Of a DNA stretch of 64,000 nucleotides, positions 19,037 to 28,669 are shown one piece after another. Each line of letters begins with the position of its first letter. Position 1 is the first letter of the stretch. The stretch spans positions 1-64,000 of the forward strand of contig NZ_FMWS01000017.1 of the NCBI RefSeq assembly GCF_900103255.1, written 5' to 3'. The translations under genes were made by a program, and so were the position numbers. The notes below the pieces were generated by a model. It was given only the letters and a program-made list of their open reading frames with translations, was not told the origin of the DNA and did not search any database. This DNA comes from Gilliamella bombi. Its GTDB lineage: Bacteria; Pseudomonadota; Gammaproteobacteria; Enterobacterales; Orbaceae.

Positions 19037-19717
19037 GTGGAAAATCTGAACATTATTAATCTATTTTTGCAAGCGGGTTTGTTAGTACAATGTGTTATGT
19101 TATTGCTACTTACTTTTTCTGTTATATCATGGGCTATTATATTTCAACGGAGTAAGATTTTAGGAAAAGCTAAAAAACAAGTTGAGGAATTTGATAATAG
19201 TTTTTGGGCTGCTGATGATTTAAATATTTTATTTGATAAAGCGAAATTTTATAAAGAAGAAATTAGTGGTACAGAGCATATTTTTTATTCAGGTTTTAAG
19301 GAGTTTTCACGGCTTTATCAAATTAATCCAAATATGGCAGAATCTGCTTTAGATGGAGCATTGCGTTCTATGCGTTTAGCTATGAATCGTGAACTTGATA
19401 TCCTTGAATTACACATTCCTTTTCTAGGTACAGTAGGTTCTATTAGTCCATATATTGGTTTGTTTGGTACTGTTTGGGGAATTATGCATGCATTTATTTC
19501 TTTAGGTGCAGTTAAACAGGCAACGTTACAGATGGTTGCGCCAGGGATTGCTGAAGCATTAATTGCAACCGCAATTGGTCTATTTGCTGCTATTCCTGCC
19601 GTACTTGCTTATAATCGTTTATCATTGAGTGTGAGTCGAATTGAACAAAGCTATCTTAACTTTATTGATGAATTTTCTGCAATTTTACAACGCCAAGCAG
19701 TTGCTGTTAGGAAATAA
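19037..19717 (+). CDS. tolQ: Tol-Pal system protein TolQ
   Basis: An ExbB-like inner-membrane proton channel subunit, 226 residues with three helices, which with TolR energises TolA for outer-membrane constriction at division. The conserved block [23 protein letters not shown] (read in two halves) and the [16 protein letters not shown] helix carry the channel-lining residues. The start is GTG, with TTTGGAG nine bases upstream inside ybgC and no gap between the genes. Confidence 0.97.
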   Translation: MENLNIINLFLQAGLLVQCVMLLLLTFSVISWAIIFQRSKILGKAKKQVEEFDNSFWAADDLNILFDKAKFYKEEISGTEHIFYSGFKEFSRLYQINPNMAESALDGALRSMRLAMNRELDILELHIPFLGTVGSISPYIGLFGTVWGIMHAFISLGAVKQATLQMVAPGIAEALIATAIGLFAAIPAVLAYNRLSLSVSRIEQSYLNFIDEFSAILQRQAVAVRK

Positions 19718-19719
19718 TT

Positions 19720-20145
19720 ATGAGTAGAAGTAGACGTTCTCGTTATTCGACTAAAGCTGAGATCAATATAGTACCTTTACTTGATGTACTATTAGTATTA
19801 GTGCTTATTTTTATGGCAACGGCACCAATTATTAGTCAAAGTGTTGAAGTTGATCTACCTGAAGCATCGGAATCTAAGACGATTTCACCATCAGAAACTA
19901 AACCAATCATTATTGAAGTGTCAGGCGTTGGAGTTTATGCTCTAATTATTGAACAGGACCGTCAAGCTAATTTACCACAAGAAAAAATTGTTGCAGAAGT
20001 TAAGCAACAGATGTTGCTTAATGAAAAGGCTGTGTTTTTAGTTGGTGGAGCTAAAGATGTTCCCTATGAAGAAATTATAAAAGCGTTGAATTTATTACAA
20101 TCAGCAGGTGTTAAGTCTGTAGGATTAATGACTCAACCAATTTAA
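19720..20145 (+). CDS. tolR: Tol-Pal system protein TolR
   Basis: An ExbD-like partner of TolQ: 141 residues, one transmembrane helix at about 17-37 that carries the essential aspartate (INIVPLLDVLLVLVLIFM), then a periplasmic domain that binds peptidoglycan. It starts two bases after tolQ with AGGAAA before the ATG. The periplasmic end SVGLMTQP matches the family. Confidence 0.96.
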   Translation: MSRSRRSRYSTKAEINIVPLLDVLLVLVLIFMATAPIISQSVEVDLPEASESKTISPSETKPIIIEVSGVGVYALIIEQDRQANLPQEKIVAEVKQQMLLNEKAVFLVGGAKDVPYEEIIKALNLLQSAGVKSVGLMTQPI

Positions 20146-20157
20146 ATATTATAAAAG

Positions 20158-21297
20158 ATGTCAGCAATGTCTCATAAGTCAAATTCAAAATTAAGTATAG
20201 CTATTGTAATATCTATTATACTACATATGATTTTAATTATTATTTTAGGTTACCGAGTTATGTATAGTAATGATGTTAATTATGGTAGCTTTAACGGCAA
20301 TTCTATTGATGCTATTATGGTTGATCCTTCTGTAATGGATGAACAATACCAAAGACAACTAAAAACACAGATTAGCCAAAAACGGGCTGAGCAACAAAGG
20401 CAGCAACAAATAGAAGAGCAGGCTCAAGCTTTACAAGAACAGCAACTGGCTCAACAGCAACGACTTAAAGAGTTAGAAAGAGAGCGCTTAAAAGTAGAAG
20501 AACTACAAAAGAAAGAGGCAGAAGCTGCACAGGCGGCACGGATAGCAAGGCAAAAAGAAGAAGATGAACGTAAAGCTAAAGAACAGCTAGAAGAGCAGCA
20601 AAGACAAGCTGAAAAGCATCGTTTAGAACAACAGCAAGCGGAATTGGCTAAACAAAAAGCTGAGCAAGAAGCTAAATTAAAAGCTGAGCGAGAGCTATTA
20701 GAAAAGCAACGTGAGGAAAATCAACGTAAACAAGAAGAGTTAATTAAACAAAAAGCTGAACAAGAAGCTAAAGCTAAAGCCGAACAGGAAATTATAGAAA
20801 AGCAGAGAATTGAAAATGAACAAAAACAAGCTGAGTTAGCTAAAGAGAAAGAAGAGCAAGCAAAAAAGCAAGCCGCTGAAAAAGCTGCTGCAGATAAGGC
20901 AGCTGCCGATAAAGCAAAGCGAGCTGCACAAGCCAAAAAAGATAAAGAACTTGATAATTTATTAAGCGGGCTAACATCTGGCACATCTAATCCATCAGGT
21001 GGTGCTGCTAGTCGTAAAGGTGTTTCTGATGGTGAGCTAAATAAATACAAATCCTTAGTTCAAAATGCCATCAGTAATAAATTCATTAATCCTAATAAAT
21101 TATATAGTGGTCGGAATTGCGTATTAGAAATTCAAATTGCACCAGATGGTCTATTACTTGATGTTAGCGCAACAGGTGGTGATGATGCTTTATGTCGAGA
21201 AGCCCTTTCTGCGACTAAACTTGCTATCATTCCAAAACCTGCAAGCACATTTTATAATCAAGTAAAAACAATGACAATTGACTTTCAACCAAAATAG
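20158..21297 (+). CDS. tolA: Tol-Pal system protein TolA
   Basis: A 379-residue inner-membrane protein that spans the periplasm. A helix at about 14-34 is followed by a long charged coiled coil (about 60-275, rich in Q, E, K and A with imperfect repeats such as QKAEQEAKLKAE and QKAEQEAKAKAE). The C-terminal domain III begins near 285 and contains the paired cysteines NCVLEIQIAPDG and DALCREA, then a typical FxPK end. A second ATG three codons in is possible. TolB, Pal and CpoB do not follow; hslV does. Confidence 0.96.
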   Translation: MSAMSHKSNSKLSIAIVISIILHMILIIILGYRVMYSNDVNYGSFNGNSIDAIMVDPSVMDEQYQRQLKTQISQKRAEQQRQQQIEEQAQALQEQQLAQQQRLKELERERLKVEELQKKEAEAAQAARIARQKEEDERKAKEQLEEQQRQAEKHRLEQQQAELAKQKAEQEAKLKAERELLEKQREENQRKQEELIKQKAEQEAKAKAEQEIIEKQRIENEQKQAELAKEKEEQAKKQAAEKAAADKAAADKAKRAAQAKKDKELDNLLSGLTSGTSNPSGGAASRKGVSDGELNKYKSLVQNAISNKFINPNKLYSGRNCVLEIQIAPDGLLLDVSATGGDDALCREALSATKLAIIPKPASTFYNQVKTMTIDFQPK

Positions 21298-21365
21298 TTT
21301 TGTTTGTGAACGTTATATTCTTTGATAATTTTTAAAATAAATTATCATTACCTCCAAATTGAAAT

Positions 21366-21393
21366 GTTGAAATTAAATTAATCATCCCAATAT
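21366..21393 (+). promoter_or_regulatory. Candidate sigma-32 promoter of hslVU
   Basis: GTTGAAA, 13 bases, then CCCAATAT resembles the heat-shock consensus CTTGAAA-N(11-16)-CCCCATnT. It lies about 50 bases before hslV, a classical heat-shock gene. The match is imperfect in both boxes. Confidence 0.45.
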
Positions 21394-21444
21394 ATAGTCT
21401 ATTCATTCCAAATCAAGTTACTTAAGTGAAAGAAGGAGCAGAAT

Positions 21445-21972
21445 ATGACAACAATTGTCAGTGTCCGTCGTGAAGGGCAAGTAGTTATCGGGGGCGATGG
21501 ACAAGTTACGTTAGGCGAACGTATTATTATGAAGGGAAATGCTCGTAAAGTTCGTCGTTTATATAATAACAAAGTTATTGCAGGTTTTGCTGGTGGTACA
21601 GCAGATGCTTTTACACTGTTTGAACTGTTTGAGCGAAAATTAGAGATGCACCAAGGTCATTTAACCAAAGCCGCTGTTGAACTTGCTAAAGATTGGCGAA
21701 CAGATAGAATGCTACGTAAACTAGAAGCACTACTTGCTGTTGCTGATGAAAGTGCGTCATTGATTATTACAGGTACTGGCGATGTTATCCAACCAGAAGA
21801 TGATTTAATTGCTATTGGTTCTGGGGGCCCTTATGCGCAAGCAGCGGCACGAGCACTACTAGATAATACCTCACTTTCTGCACATGATATTGTGCAAAAA
21901 TCATTATCGATTGCTGGAGATATTTGTGTTTATACCAATAATTTCCAAACAATTGAAGAACTTAATTATTAA
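21445..21972 (+). CDS. hslV: ATP-dependent protease subunit HslV
   Basis: The proteolytic half of the HslUV (ClpQY) protease, a proteasome-like dodecamer. The catalytic threonine is residue 2 (M-TTIVSVRR), exposed by removal of the initiator methionine, and the [14 protein letters not shown] helix near 125-138 is invariant. The length of 175 matches E. coli (176). AAGGAG precedes the ATG. hslU follows after 23 bases. In E. coli the pair lies elsewhere in the chromosome (near ftsN), not after tolA. Confidence 0.98.
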   Translation: MTTIVSVRREGQVVIGGDGQVTLGERIIMKGNARKVRRLYNNKVIAGFAGGTADAFTLFELFERKLEMHQGHLTKAAVELAKDWRTDRMLRKLEALLAVADESASLIITGTGDVIQPEDDLIAIGSGGPYAQAAARALLDNTSLSAHDIVQKSLSIAGDICVYTNNFQTIEELNY

Positions 21973-21995
21973 TCTGATTTAAGAGAAATTTAACT

Positions 21996-23321
21996 ATGTC
22001 TGAAATGACTCCTCGTGAAATTGTAAGCGAACTAAATCAACATATTATTGGGCAAGAAAAAGCAAAACGTTCTGTTGCAATTGCGTTACGTAATCGTTGG
22101 CGCCGTATGCAACTAGATGAAACATTACGTCATGAAGTTACACCAAAAAATATACTTATGATTGGGCCAACAGGTGTTGGTAAAACTGAAATTGCAAGAC
22201 GTCTAGCCAAATTAGCACATGCACCGTTTATTAAAGTAGAAGCAACTAAGTTTACCGAAGTTGGTTATGTGGGGAAAGAAGTTGATTCAATTATTCGGGA
22301 TTTAACTGATTCTGCAGTAAAAATGATCCGTCAAGAGGCGATTGAACGCAATCGTAATCGAGCGGAAGAATTAGCTGAAGAGCGCATTTTGGATGTACTT
22401 GTACCACCAGCTAAAGATGGGTGGGGACAAGTTGAAGATAATAATACAACAGCAAGACAAGCTTTCCGCAAAAAATTACGTGAAGGTTCACTTGATGACA
22501 AAGAGATAGAAATCGAATTAGCTGGTGTTAATATTGGTGTTGAAATTATGGCTCCTCCAGGTATGGAAGAGATGACCAATCAATTACAGTCAATGTTTCA
22601 AAATTTAGGTGGACAAAAAACAAAACCACGTAAAATGAAGATTAAAGATGCGCTCAAACAAATAATTGAAGAAGAAGCTGCTAAATTGGTTAATCCTGAT
22701 GATCTTAAACATGAGGCGATTGAAGCAGTAGAACAAAATGGAATTGTTTTTATTGATGAAATAGATAAAGTTTGTAAACGTGGTAATTCTTCAGGCCCAG
22801 ATGTTTCACGTGAGGGAGTACAACGAGATCTTTTACCATTGGTTGAAGGTTGTACAGTGTCGACTAAACATGGATCTGTTAAAACGGATCATATTTTGTT
22901 CATTGCATCAGGTGCTTTCCAAACAGCAAATCCATCTGATTTAATTCCTGAATTACAAGGCAGATTACCAATTAGGGTTGAATTACAAGCTCTAACAAGT
23001 GAAGATTTTGAACGTATTTTAACCGAACCAAATGCTTCACTTACTGTTCAGTATAAAGCTCTAATGGCAACTGAAGGAGTTAACATCGATTTTACCTCGG
23101 ATGGTATTCGTAAAATTGCGGAATCAGCATGGCAAGTAAATGAGCAAAATGAAAATATTGGTGCCCGCAGGTTGCATACTGTTTTGGAACGCTTGATGGA
23201 AGATGTTTCATTCGAAGCTAGTGAACTCGGTGGAGAAACTGTAACTATTGATGCTAAATATGTAAGCGATCATTTAGATAAGCTTGTTGCAGATGAAGAT
23301 CTAAGTAAGTTTATTTTATAA
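21996..23321 (+). CDS. hslU: HslU unfoldase ATPase
   Basis: A AAA+ ATPase of 441 residues that unfolds substrates and feeds them to HslV. Walker A is GPTGVGKTE at about 56-64. The pore-loop GYVG motif is in [12 protein letters not shown] near 89-94. Walker B is VFIDEIDK near 250-257. The intermediate domain (about 110-245) and the C-terminal sensor segment [15 protein letters not shown], with a FIL tail that docks on HslV, are complete. Confidence 0.98.
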   Translation: MSEMTPREIVSELNQHIIGQEKAKRSVAIALRNRWRRMQLDETLRHEVTPKNILMIGPTGVGKTEIARRLAKLAHAPFIKVEATKFTEVGYVGKEVDSIIRDLTDSAVKMIRQEAIERNRNRAEELAEERILDVLVPPAKDGWGQVEDNNTTARQAFRKKLREGSLDDKEIEIELAGVNIGVEIMAPPGMEEMTNQLQSMFQNLGGQKTKPRKMKIKDALKQIIEEEAAKLVNPDDLKHEAIEAVEQNGIVFIDEIDKVCKRGNSSGPDVSREGVQRDLLPLVEGCTVSTKHGSVKTDHILFIASGAFQTANPSDLIPELQGRLPIRVELQALTSEDFERILTEPNASLTVQYKALMATEGVNIDFTSDGIRKIAESAWQVNEQNENIGARRLHTVLERLMEDVSFEASELGGETVTIDAKYVSDHLDKLVADEDLSKFIL

Positions 23322-23341
23322 AAAGTTTAACTTCTAAACAT

Positions 23342-23379
23342 AAAAAGGTGAAGATGAATTTGCTCAACTTCACCTTTTT
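23342..23379. terminator. Bidirectional terminator hslU/asmA
   Basis: A 12-bp stem (AAAAAGGTGAAG / CTTCACCTTTTT) with a 14-base loop and T tracts on both strands lies between convergent hslU and asmA. Confidence 0.9.
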
Positions 23380-23384
23380 TCTTG

Positions 23385-25265
23385 TTACTTTCTTATTAGC
23401 TCGCCTAAGATATCTGCAGCTTTTGATTTAGATTTTGAATTATCTTTAGAGTCATGAGTTTTTAATTTTTCGCGGAGTTTGTCTAAACGGTCTTGTAATT
23501 TATCGCTTAGTGCATCGGTAATTAATTTACTCATATCTATTTGATAATGAAGATTAGCAAATTGCCCATAAATACGTAGTGGTATTGTTAACTTTTGCAG
23601 TTTACTAATTGTTTCACTTTTACCGTTCCAGCCACCTAATATTTTTAAATTCAAATTAACATCCAAATCTTGTTTTAAAAAACCAACTCGCCCTGATCCA
23701 TCAATGACATCAAGAGTTTCAGAATTGGCATTTAATGTCGACAATTGCAAATTACCTTGCCTCAAATTACCAATAGCTGAAATTTTATGGAATTCAGTAT
23801 ATTTTTTTTGATTTTCAGGAGTCATGATGTCCTTTGAATATTGAGTTGCCGTATTTTGGATGATTCTTTGAATATTTAAATTATTTAGCCTTGCATTAGT
23901 TACTACTATATTCAAATTTCCTTGCAAGTTGGCTAAGATTTTTGAACCAGATAAGCTGTTGCTTTCTAAATCTCCAGTAGCGTTAAATAAACCCTCTAGC
24001 TCATGTGCTATATTTAATTGATTAAAAAATGTATTTAAATCAACATTGGATATTTTGGTATTAAGCTTCATTAGTGTACTTTTTTGTTTACCATTTGCTA
24101 AACCAGTTGCAGCTATATGGCCATTAGCAATATCAAAGTTAATCTTTTTAAATATTGCAATACCTTCCTCATTGGTCATATCAATGTCAATATTATTTAA
24201 TGTTACTTTGTTAGCATTAATCTGTTTAATATTTAATTTAGCTTTAGCATTAAAATTATTCAGAAAGTTTAATTCATTATTGATTTTTGTGACATTCGAC
24301 ACCACTGGTGAAGTTTGTTGAGGATTTGCTTCTTTATTTGAATTTTGACTTGTTTTCAAGAACGAAGTGAGATCGATTTTATCTGAATTTAACTGCAAAT
24401 TTATATATGGTTTATTTGCTAAATCAGCATTTATTGTGGCAGTAAAATGATTTTCATTAATTGAAAAAGTTAAATTTTGGCTTTTAAGTAACATTTGTGG
24501 ATGTTGGTAGTTAAATACACCGCTAATGTTACCTTTTAGCTCTTTTGTTGAATTGTCTACACCTTTATAAATGAAATCTAATTTCTTTAAATCGATTAAC
24601 GCTTGTTCTGGAAATTGATTTAAATCGACATATGCATGTATCAAATAAGATAAATCTTGTTGATTTTTATCTATATTACCTTTTAAATCGATAGAAATAT
24701 TTTTTTCACTATTTTGTTCTAACACTAGATTAATATTTCTAAAGTTAATTAAATCATTATTATGTTGTAATGTCACAGTACTATCACTAACTTCAAATTT
24801 ATTTAAGCTAAATTTCCAATTAGATGAAATTTCTTGATCTTTAGAATCAGTTGGTTTATTCGTAGTCGTATTAGATGATGTTTTTGTACCATTTTTTGCA
24901 ATATTGCCTTTACTTTCATTGGTGATACTGATAACTGCTGATTTTATAAAAACATTTTTGACTGATAATTTTTTGGAGAATAGAGGTAGTAACTCAACGT
25001 CTAATCTCATATTATCTGCAGCTAAAAGGGGTTTTGAAGCTCCTGCATCAGTTAGCTTAATTGAATCAGTTAAAATACTCACTTGCGGCCATATATGCCA
25101 ACGTAAATTTCCATCGATGGATAATTCATATCCTGTTTTATCTTTAACTGTATCAGAAATAAACCCACGAAAGTTGTTGGGATCAACAAAAACAATCAAT
25201 GAAACAATACTAATTGTTATGACTAGAATTAAGGCAAATAGAATAACCAATATTTTTTTGATCAT
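23385..25265 (-). CDS. asmA: AsmA family protein
   Basis: A 626-residue protein with a single N-terminal transmembrane helix (about 4-26) followed by a large periplasmic domain, the plan of AsmA/TamB-type bridge proteins that move lipids or help outer-membrane assembly. The start (KILVILFALILVITISIVSL, then FVDPNNFRGFI) is the typical AsmA N-terminus. The C-terminal AsmA core contains GNLRQGNLQL and GxGxVGFLKQDLDVNLNLKI. The gene is downstream of dcd by 32 bases, exactly as in E. coli, and ends at a shared terminator with hslU. Confidence 0.9.
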   Translation of the reverse strand: MIKKILVILFALILVITISIVSLIVFVDPNNFRGFISDTVKDKTGYELSIDGNLRWHIWPQVSILTDSIKLTDAGASKPLLAADNMRLDVELLPLFSKKLSVKNVFIKSAVISITNESKGNIAKNGTKTSSNTTTNKPTDSKDQEISSNWKFSLNKFEVSDSTVTLQHNNDLINFRNINLVLEQNSEKNISIDLKGNIDKNQQDLSYLIHAYVDLNQFPEQALIDLKKLDFIYKGVDNSTKELKGNISGVFNYQHPQMLLKSQNLTFSINENHFTATINADLANKPYINLQLNSDKIDLTSFLKTSQNSNKEANPQQTSPVVSNVTKINNELNFLNNFNAKAKLNIKQINANKVTLNNIDIDMTNEEGIAIFKKINFDIANGHIAATGLANGKQKSTLMKLNTKISNVDLNTFFNQLNIAHELEGLFNATGDLESNSLSGSKILANLQGNLNIVVTNARLNNLNIQRIIQNTATQYSKDIMTPENQKKYTEFHKISAIGNLRQGNLQLSTLNANSETLDVIDGSGRVGFLKQDLDVNLNLKILGGWNGKSETISKLQKLTIPLRIYGQFANLHYQIDMSKLITDALSDKLQDRLDKLREKLKTHDSKDNSKSKSKAADILGELIRK

Positions 25266-25297
25266 ATTAATGTTCCTTCGTTATGGTTATCAATTAT

Positions 25298-25879
25298 TCA
25301 GTCTTTATCAATACGACTGGCAACAGCACCATACTGGTCTTTATATTTTGCATCTAACCTCCGATTGTATGGTCTTGCCGCAGGACCACTTAGCGTTTCA
25401 AAACTGAGCGCACCAATTGTCATTCCAGGCCTAAGTGCTAATGGAATTTTTCCTGAATTATAAAATTCTAATACAATTTGTCCTTGCCAGCCAGGGTCGA
25501 TACGATGAGCTGTAACGTGAACCATTAGACCTAATCTAGCAAGTGATGAACGGCCATCTAACCAGCCAACTAAATCGTCAGGAATAGTGACTGATTCTAA
25601 AGTTACAGCTAATGCTAGCTCACCAGGATGTAAGTAAAAGGCGTCACCTTCAGGTAATACTATTTCTTCACTCATCACTCGTTCCAAGACTGCAGATACT
25701 TCTTCTTTTGGACCACTTAAATCTATATAAGGTGTAGTATGTTCTCGAAAAGTACGAAATTGATTACCTAATCTAACATCAACAGTCGCACCATTAATAC
25801 AGCTTGCTGCAGGCTGCGGTGTTATTTTTAATTTACCATTTTTTAAATATGCTTCGATATCTCTGTCACATAATCTCAT
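25298..25879 (-). CDS. dcd: dCTP deaminase
   Basis: A homotrimeric enzyme that deaminates dCTP to dUTP, the main route to dTMP in enterobacteria. The 193-residue length equals E. coli Dcd. Conserved blocks are [12 protein letters not shown], the substrate loop [14 protein letters not shown] near 110-123 (with active-site Ser and Arg) and [18 protein letters not shown] with the catalytic Glu near 138. The 3' end is co-linear with asmA. Confidence 0.97.
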   Translation of the reverse strand: MRLCDRDIEAYLKNGKLKITPQPAASCINGATVDVRLGNQFRTFREHTTPYIDLSGPKEEVSAVLERVMSEEIVLPEGDAFYLHPGELALAVTLESVTIPDDLVGWLDGRSSLARLGLMVHVTAHRIDPGWQGQIVLEFYNSGKIPLALRPGMTIGALSFETLSGPAARPYNRRLDAKYKDQYGAVASRIDKD

Positions 25880-25949
25880 GAGTTATCCTTAATTCAGCTT
25901 GTATTACTTTATTCTAACAGGTTCTTTTGATGGCGTCGACGTTAGTAGT

Positions 25950-27041
25950 TTAAGGCTGTAGTACCCATGCGCGTCCATAATGGTTATAGTATCCGGCTAA
26001 TTTTCCTGCTTTATCTCCTATTCCTAGATAAAGGTCAAAATGTTGACCTTTTATAGCACCACCAACATCAAGTGCAACCATAAGTCGAGTTTCTCGTCTG
26101 CCTCGATATTGCCCATCGTCTTCAAGAAGCGGCACATCAACTAATACTACAGATCCTAAAGGAATGACTGATTTATCCGATGCGACTGATGCATTTGCAA
26201 CCAAAGGTATTTCAGCAGCACCCGTAACTTCAGCATTATATTGTGGATTAAAAAAAACAAATGAACGGTTTTGAATTAGTAAAGCTTTAATTTTATTTTC
26301 TGGTTTGTTTTTTGCCCAATCTTTAATTGATTGTATAGAAATTTTTTCTTTTTCTATTTCGCCTTGTTCTACTAATAATCTTCCTATACTAGAATAGCCA
26401 TAATTATTTTTACCTCCATAGCTGAAGAAGACTAAAGGTGAACCATCTTCAAAATCAATATAGGCACTACCTTGTACTTCCATAATAAAGTTATCCATTA
26501 AGGAATTACTGTATGCAATTTCAAGATCTCTATCAGAAAGAGCTCCATTATAAATTTGTTCACGATTTGGTAGTTGTTCTTCATCACTAACAACCGGCAT
26601 CTTATAAATAGGGTATTTAAATTCTGCTGTTGGTTGATGCCTTGCTTTGATTATCGGAGTGTAGTAGCCTGTTAAATGTACATTGCCATACCCATCTTGT
26701 CCAACCATTTCGTAACTGTTAAGTCCCACCTTGTAAAATTCATCAACCATTAAAGAACGGCTAATCCACTCATTTATTGCTTTATAAATATGTTCATTTT
26801 TTTTATATAAAGAAGGCGATGACGATTTAATTTTAGCTATTTGAATAATGTAGTCTGATATGTTGACAGGAATATTTAATTGAGGCTGATTAATGTTAAG
26901 TGGTAAAGATAATTTCCCATCTTTATATTGTTGGCCTTGATTAGTTGGTTTATTTGAATAGTATTGGCTACCAATAAAAATAGATAAAACAAGTAAAATA
27001 CTTAAAAAATAAAAATAATAATAACGATCTTTTTCTTTCAT
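25950..27041 (-). CDS. mltA: Membrane-bound lytic transglycosylase A
   Basis: A murein hydrolase that cuts the MurNAc-GlcNAc bond with formation of 1,6-anhydroMurNAc. The MltA barrel motif GNVHLTGYYTPIIKARH near 125-140 and the NSLMDNFIMEVQGSAYIDF block are conserved. The 3D domain carries the aspartates in MVALDVGGAIKGQHFDLYLG near 325. Unlike E. coli MltA, the N-terminal hydrophobic segment (about 9-26, FYFLSILLVLSIFIGS) has no lipobox cysteine: the SKPT context that follows C in E. coli is SNKPT here without any cysteine. The protein would be helix-anchored or secreted rather than lipidated. Confidence 0.95.
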   Translation of the reverse strand: MKEKDRYYYFYFLSILLVLSIFIGSQYYSNKPTNQGQQYKDGKLSLPLNINQPQLNIPVNISDYIIQIAKIKSSSPSLYKKNEHIYKAINEWISRSLMVDEFYKVGLNSYEMVGQDGYGNVHLTGYYTPIIKARHQPTAEFKYPIYKMPVVSDEEQLPNREQIYNGALSDRDLEIAYSNSLMDNFIMEVQGSAYIDFEDGSPLVFFSYGGKNNYGYSSIGRLLVEQGEIEKEKISIQSIKDWAKNKPENKIKALLIQNRSFVFFNPQYNAEVTGAAEIPLVANASVASDKSVIPLGSVVLVDVPLLEDDGQYRGRRETRLMVALDVGGAIKGQHFDLYLGIGDKAGKLAGYYNHYGRAWVLQP

Positions 27042-27238
27042 CTTGAAAAATAATTATAATAAGTTAAGCAATATGGCTAGTTATGCTACACAATTCTATT
27101 ATAAGAAACTACAGATAATTATTATGAATCCATAAAAAGTTTTCATAACAATTCAACTTGCGATTTTATTCTATAGACTTTATAGTCCTAGACTCTTAGT
27201 AAGTCGAGAAATATAGAAAATAAAAGGAAATAATAGCG

Positions 27239-28612
27239 ATGAGCATTACATCCTCAAAAAATGATCTGAAGCGAAATCTTTCTAACCGTCATATTCAATT
27301 AATTGCAATTAGTGGTGCAATCGGAACAGGTTTATTTATGGGCTCGGGTAAGACAATTAGTCTTGCAGGGCCTTCTATTATTTTTGTTTATATGATTATT
27401 GGTTTTATCCTTTTTTTTGTTATGCGTGCGATGGGGGAAATCCTTCTTTCTAATTTAAAGTACAAATCTTTTAGTGATTTTGCCAATGACCTTTTGGGGC
27501 CTTGGGCTGGATTTTTTACTGGTTGGACATATTGGTTTTGTTGGGTAATTACAGGGATTGCCGACGTTATTGCAATTGCTGGATATGCGCAACATTGGTT
27601 TCCTGAACTGCAGTCATGGATACCAATGTTATTAACAGTTGCCTTACTTTTAACACTAAACTTATTAACGGTAAAAATGTTTGGTGAAACAGAATTTTGG
27701 TTTTCAATGATTAAGATTATTGCAATTTTAGCATTGATAGGAATTGGACTCGTACTCATTTTGACTGCTTTTCATTCCGAACAAACGGGTACCACAGCTG
27801 CATTTTCGAATTTGTGGGAATACGGGGGCTTTTTCCCTCATGGTAGTATGGGTTTTTTTGCTGGATTTCAAATTGCTATTTTTGCTTTTGTTGGGATTGA
27901 GTTAGTTGGCACAACTGCAGCAGAAACCGTTGATCCGTGCAAAAATTTGCCTCGTGCAATTAATTCAGTGCCTGCGCGTATCATCTTTTTCTATGTTTTT
28001 GCTTTAATCATTATTATGAGTGTAACGCCATGGATGTTTATTTCTCCAAACAAAAGTCCTTTTGTAGAATTATTCACTCTAATTGGCTTGCCCGCTGCTG
28101 CAAGTATTATTAATTTTGTAGTATTAACTTCAGCAGCATCATCTGCTAATAGTGGTATTTACTCAACAAGCAGAATGCTGTTTGGGCTTGCTAAAAAACA
28201 AGATGCTCCAGAACCGTTTGGTAAATTATCAAGTCGCTCTGTACCGGCTAATGGGCTATTATTCTCGTGCACATGTTTGTTTGGTGGAGTTGTTTTGATT
28301 TATTTAGTGCCTAATGTCATGGAAGCTTTTACTATAGTAACTACAATTTCGGCTATTTTATTTATGTTTATTTGGTCGATGATTCTTATTTCTTATATTG
28401 CTTATCGTCGCAAAAAAATAAACTTACATGAACAATCTCAATTTAAAATGCCAGGTGGTATTTTTATGTGCTGCGTCTGTTTGGCTTTTTTTGCCTTCGT
28501 GATTGTATTACTTACTTTTGAGATCGATACTCGCCAGGCATTAGTGGCAACACCTATTTGGTTTGTTATTTTAGGTGTAAGTTATTTTATTCGATCTTTA
28601 AAACGTCAATAA
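27239..28612 (+). CDS. cycA: D-serine/D-alanine/glycine permease CycA
   Basis: A 457-residue amino acid:proton symporter of the APC superfamily with 12 predicted helices. The N-terminus RNLSNRHIQLIAISGAIGTG followed by LFMGSGKTISLAGPS is nearly identical to E. coli CycA, as are WAGFFTGWTYWFCWV and FVGIELVGTTAAETVDP. It imports glycine, alanine, D-serine and related amino acids. AAAGGAAA precedes the ATG. The upstream 197 bases contain no other gene; a terminator follows. Confidence 0.95.
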   Translation: MSITSSKNDLKRNLSNRHIQLIAISGAIGTGLFMGSGKTISLAGPSIIFVYMIIGFILFFVMRAMGEILLSNLKYKSFSDFANDLLGPWAGFFTGWTYWFCWVITGIADVIAIAGYAQHWFPELQSWIPMLLTVALLLTLNLLTVKMFGETEFWFSMIKIIAILALIGIGLVLILTAFHSEQTGTTAAFSNLWEYGGFFPHGSMGFFAGFQIAIFAFVGIELVGTTAAETVDPCKNLPRAINSVPARIIFFYVFALIIIMSVTPWMFISPNKSPFVELFTLIGLPAAASIINFVVLTSAASSANSGIYSTSRMLFGLAKKQDAPEPFGKLSSRSVPANGLLFSCTCLFGGVVLIYLVPNVMEAFTIVTTISAILFMFIWSMILISYIAYRRKKINLHEQSQFKMPGGIFMCCVCLAFFAFVIVLLTFEIDTRQALVATPIWFVILGVSYFIRSLKRQ

Positions 28613-28626
28613 ATTTATACTAAAAA

Positions 28627-28644
28627 TGGCAGGAAAACCTGCCA
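28627..28644. terminator. cycA/terC terminator
   Basis: TGGCAGG / CCTGCCA with an AAAA loop, followed by ATATTTTT on the + strand and preceded by TAAAAA, which gives a T tract on the - strand. It separates two convergent genes. Confidence 0.85.
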
Positions 28645-28669
28645 ATATTTTTACTCTAATTATCGCACT

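Noticed and set aside
20400-20930. Short tandem-like repeats (AAAGCTGAGCAAGAAGCTAA and variants)
   Set aside because: They are the coiled-coil codons of tolA and not a mobile or CRISPR repeat.
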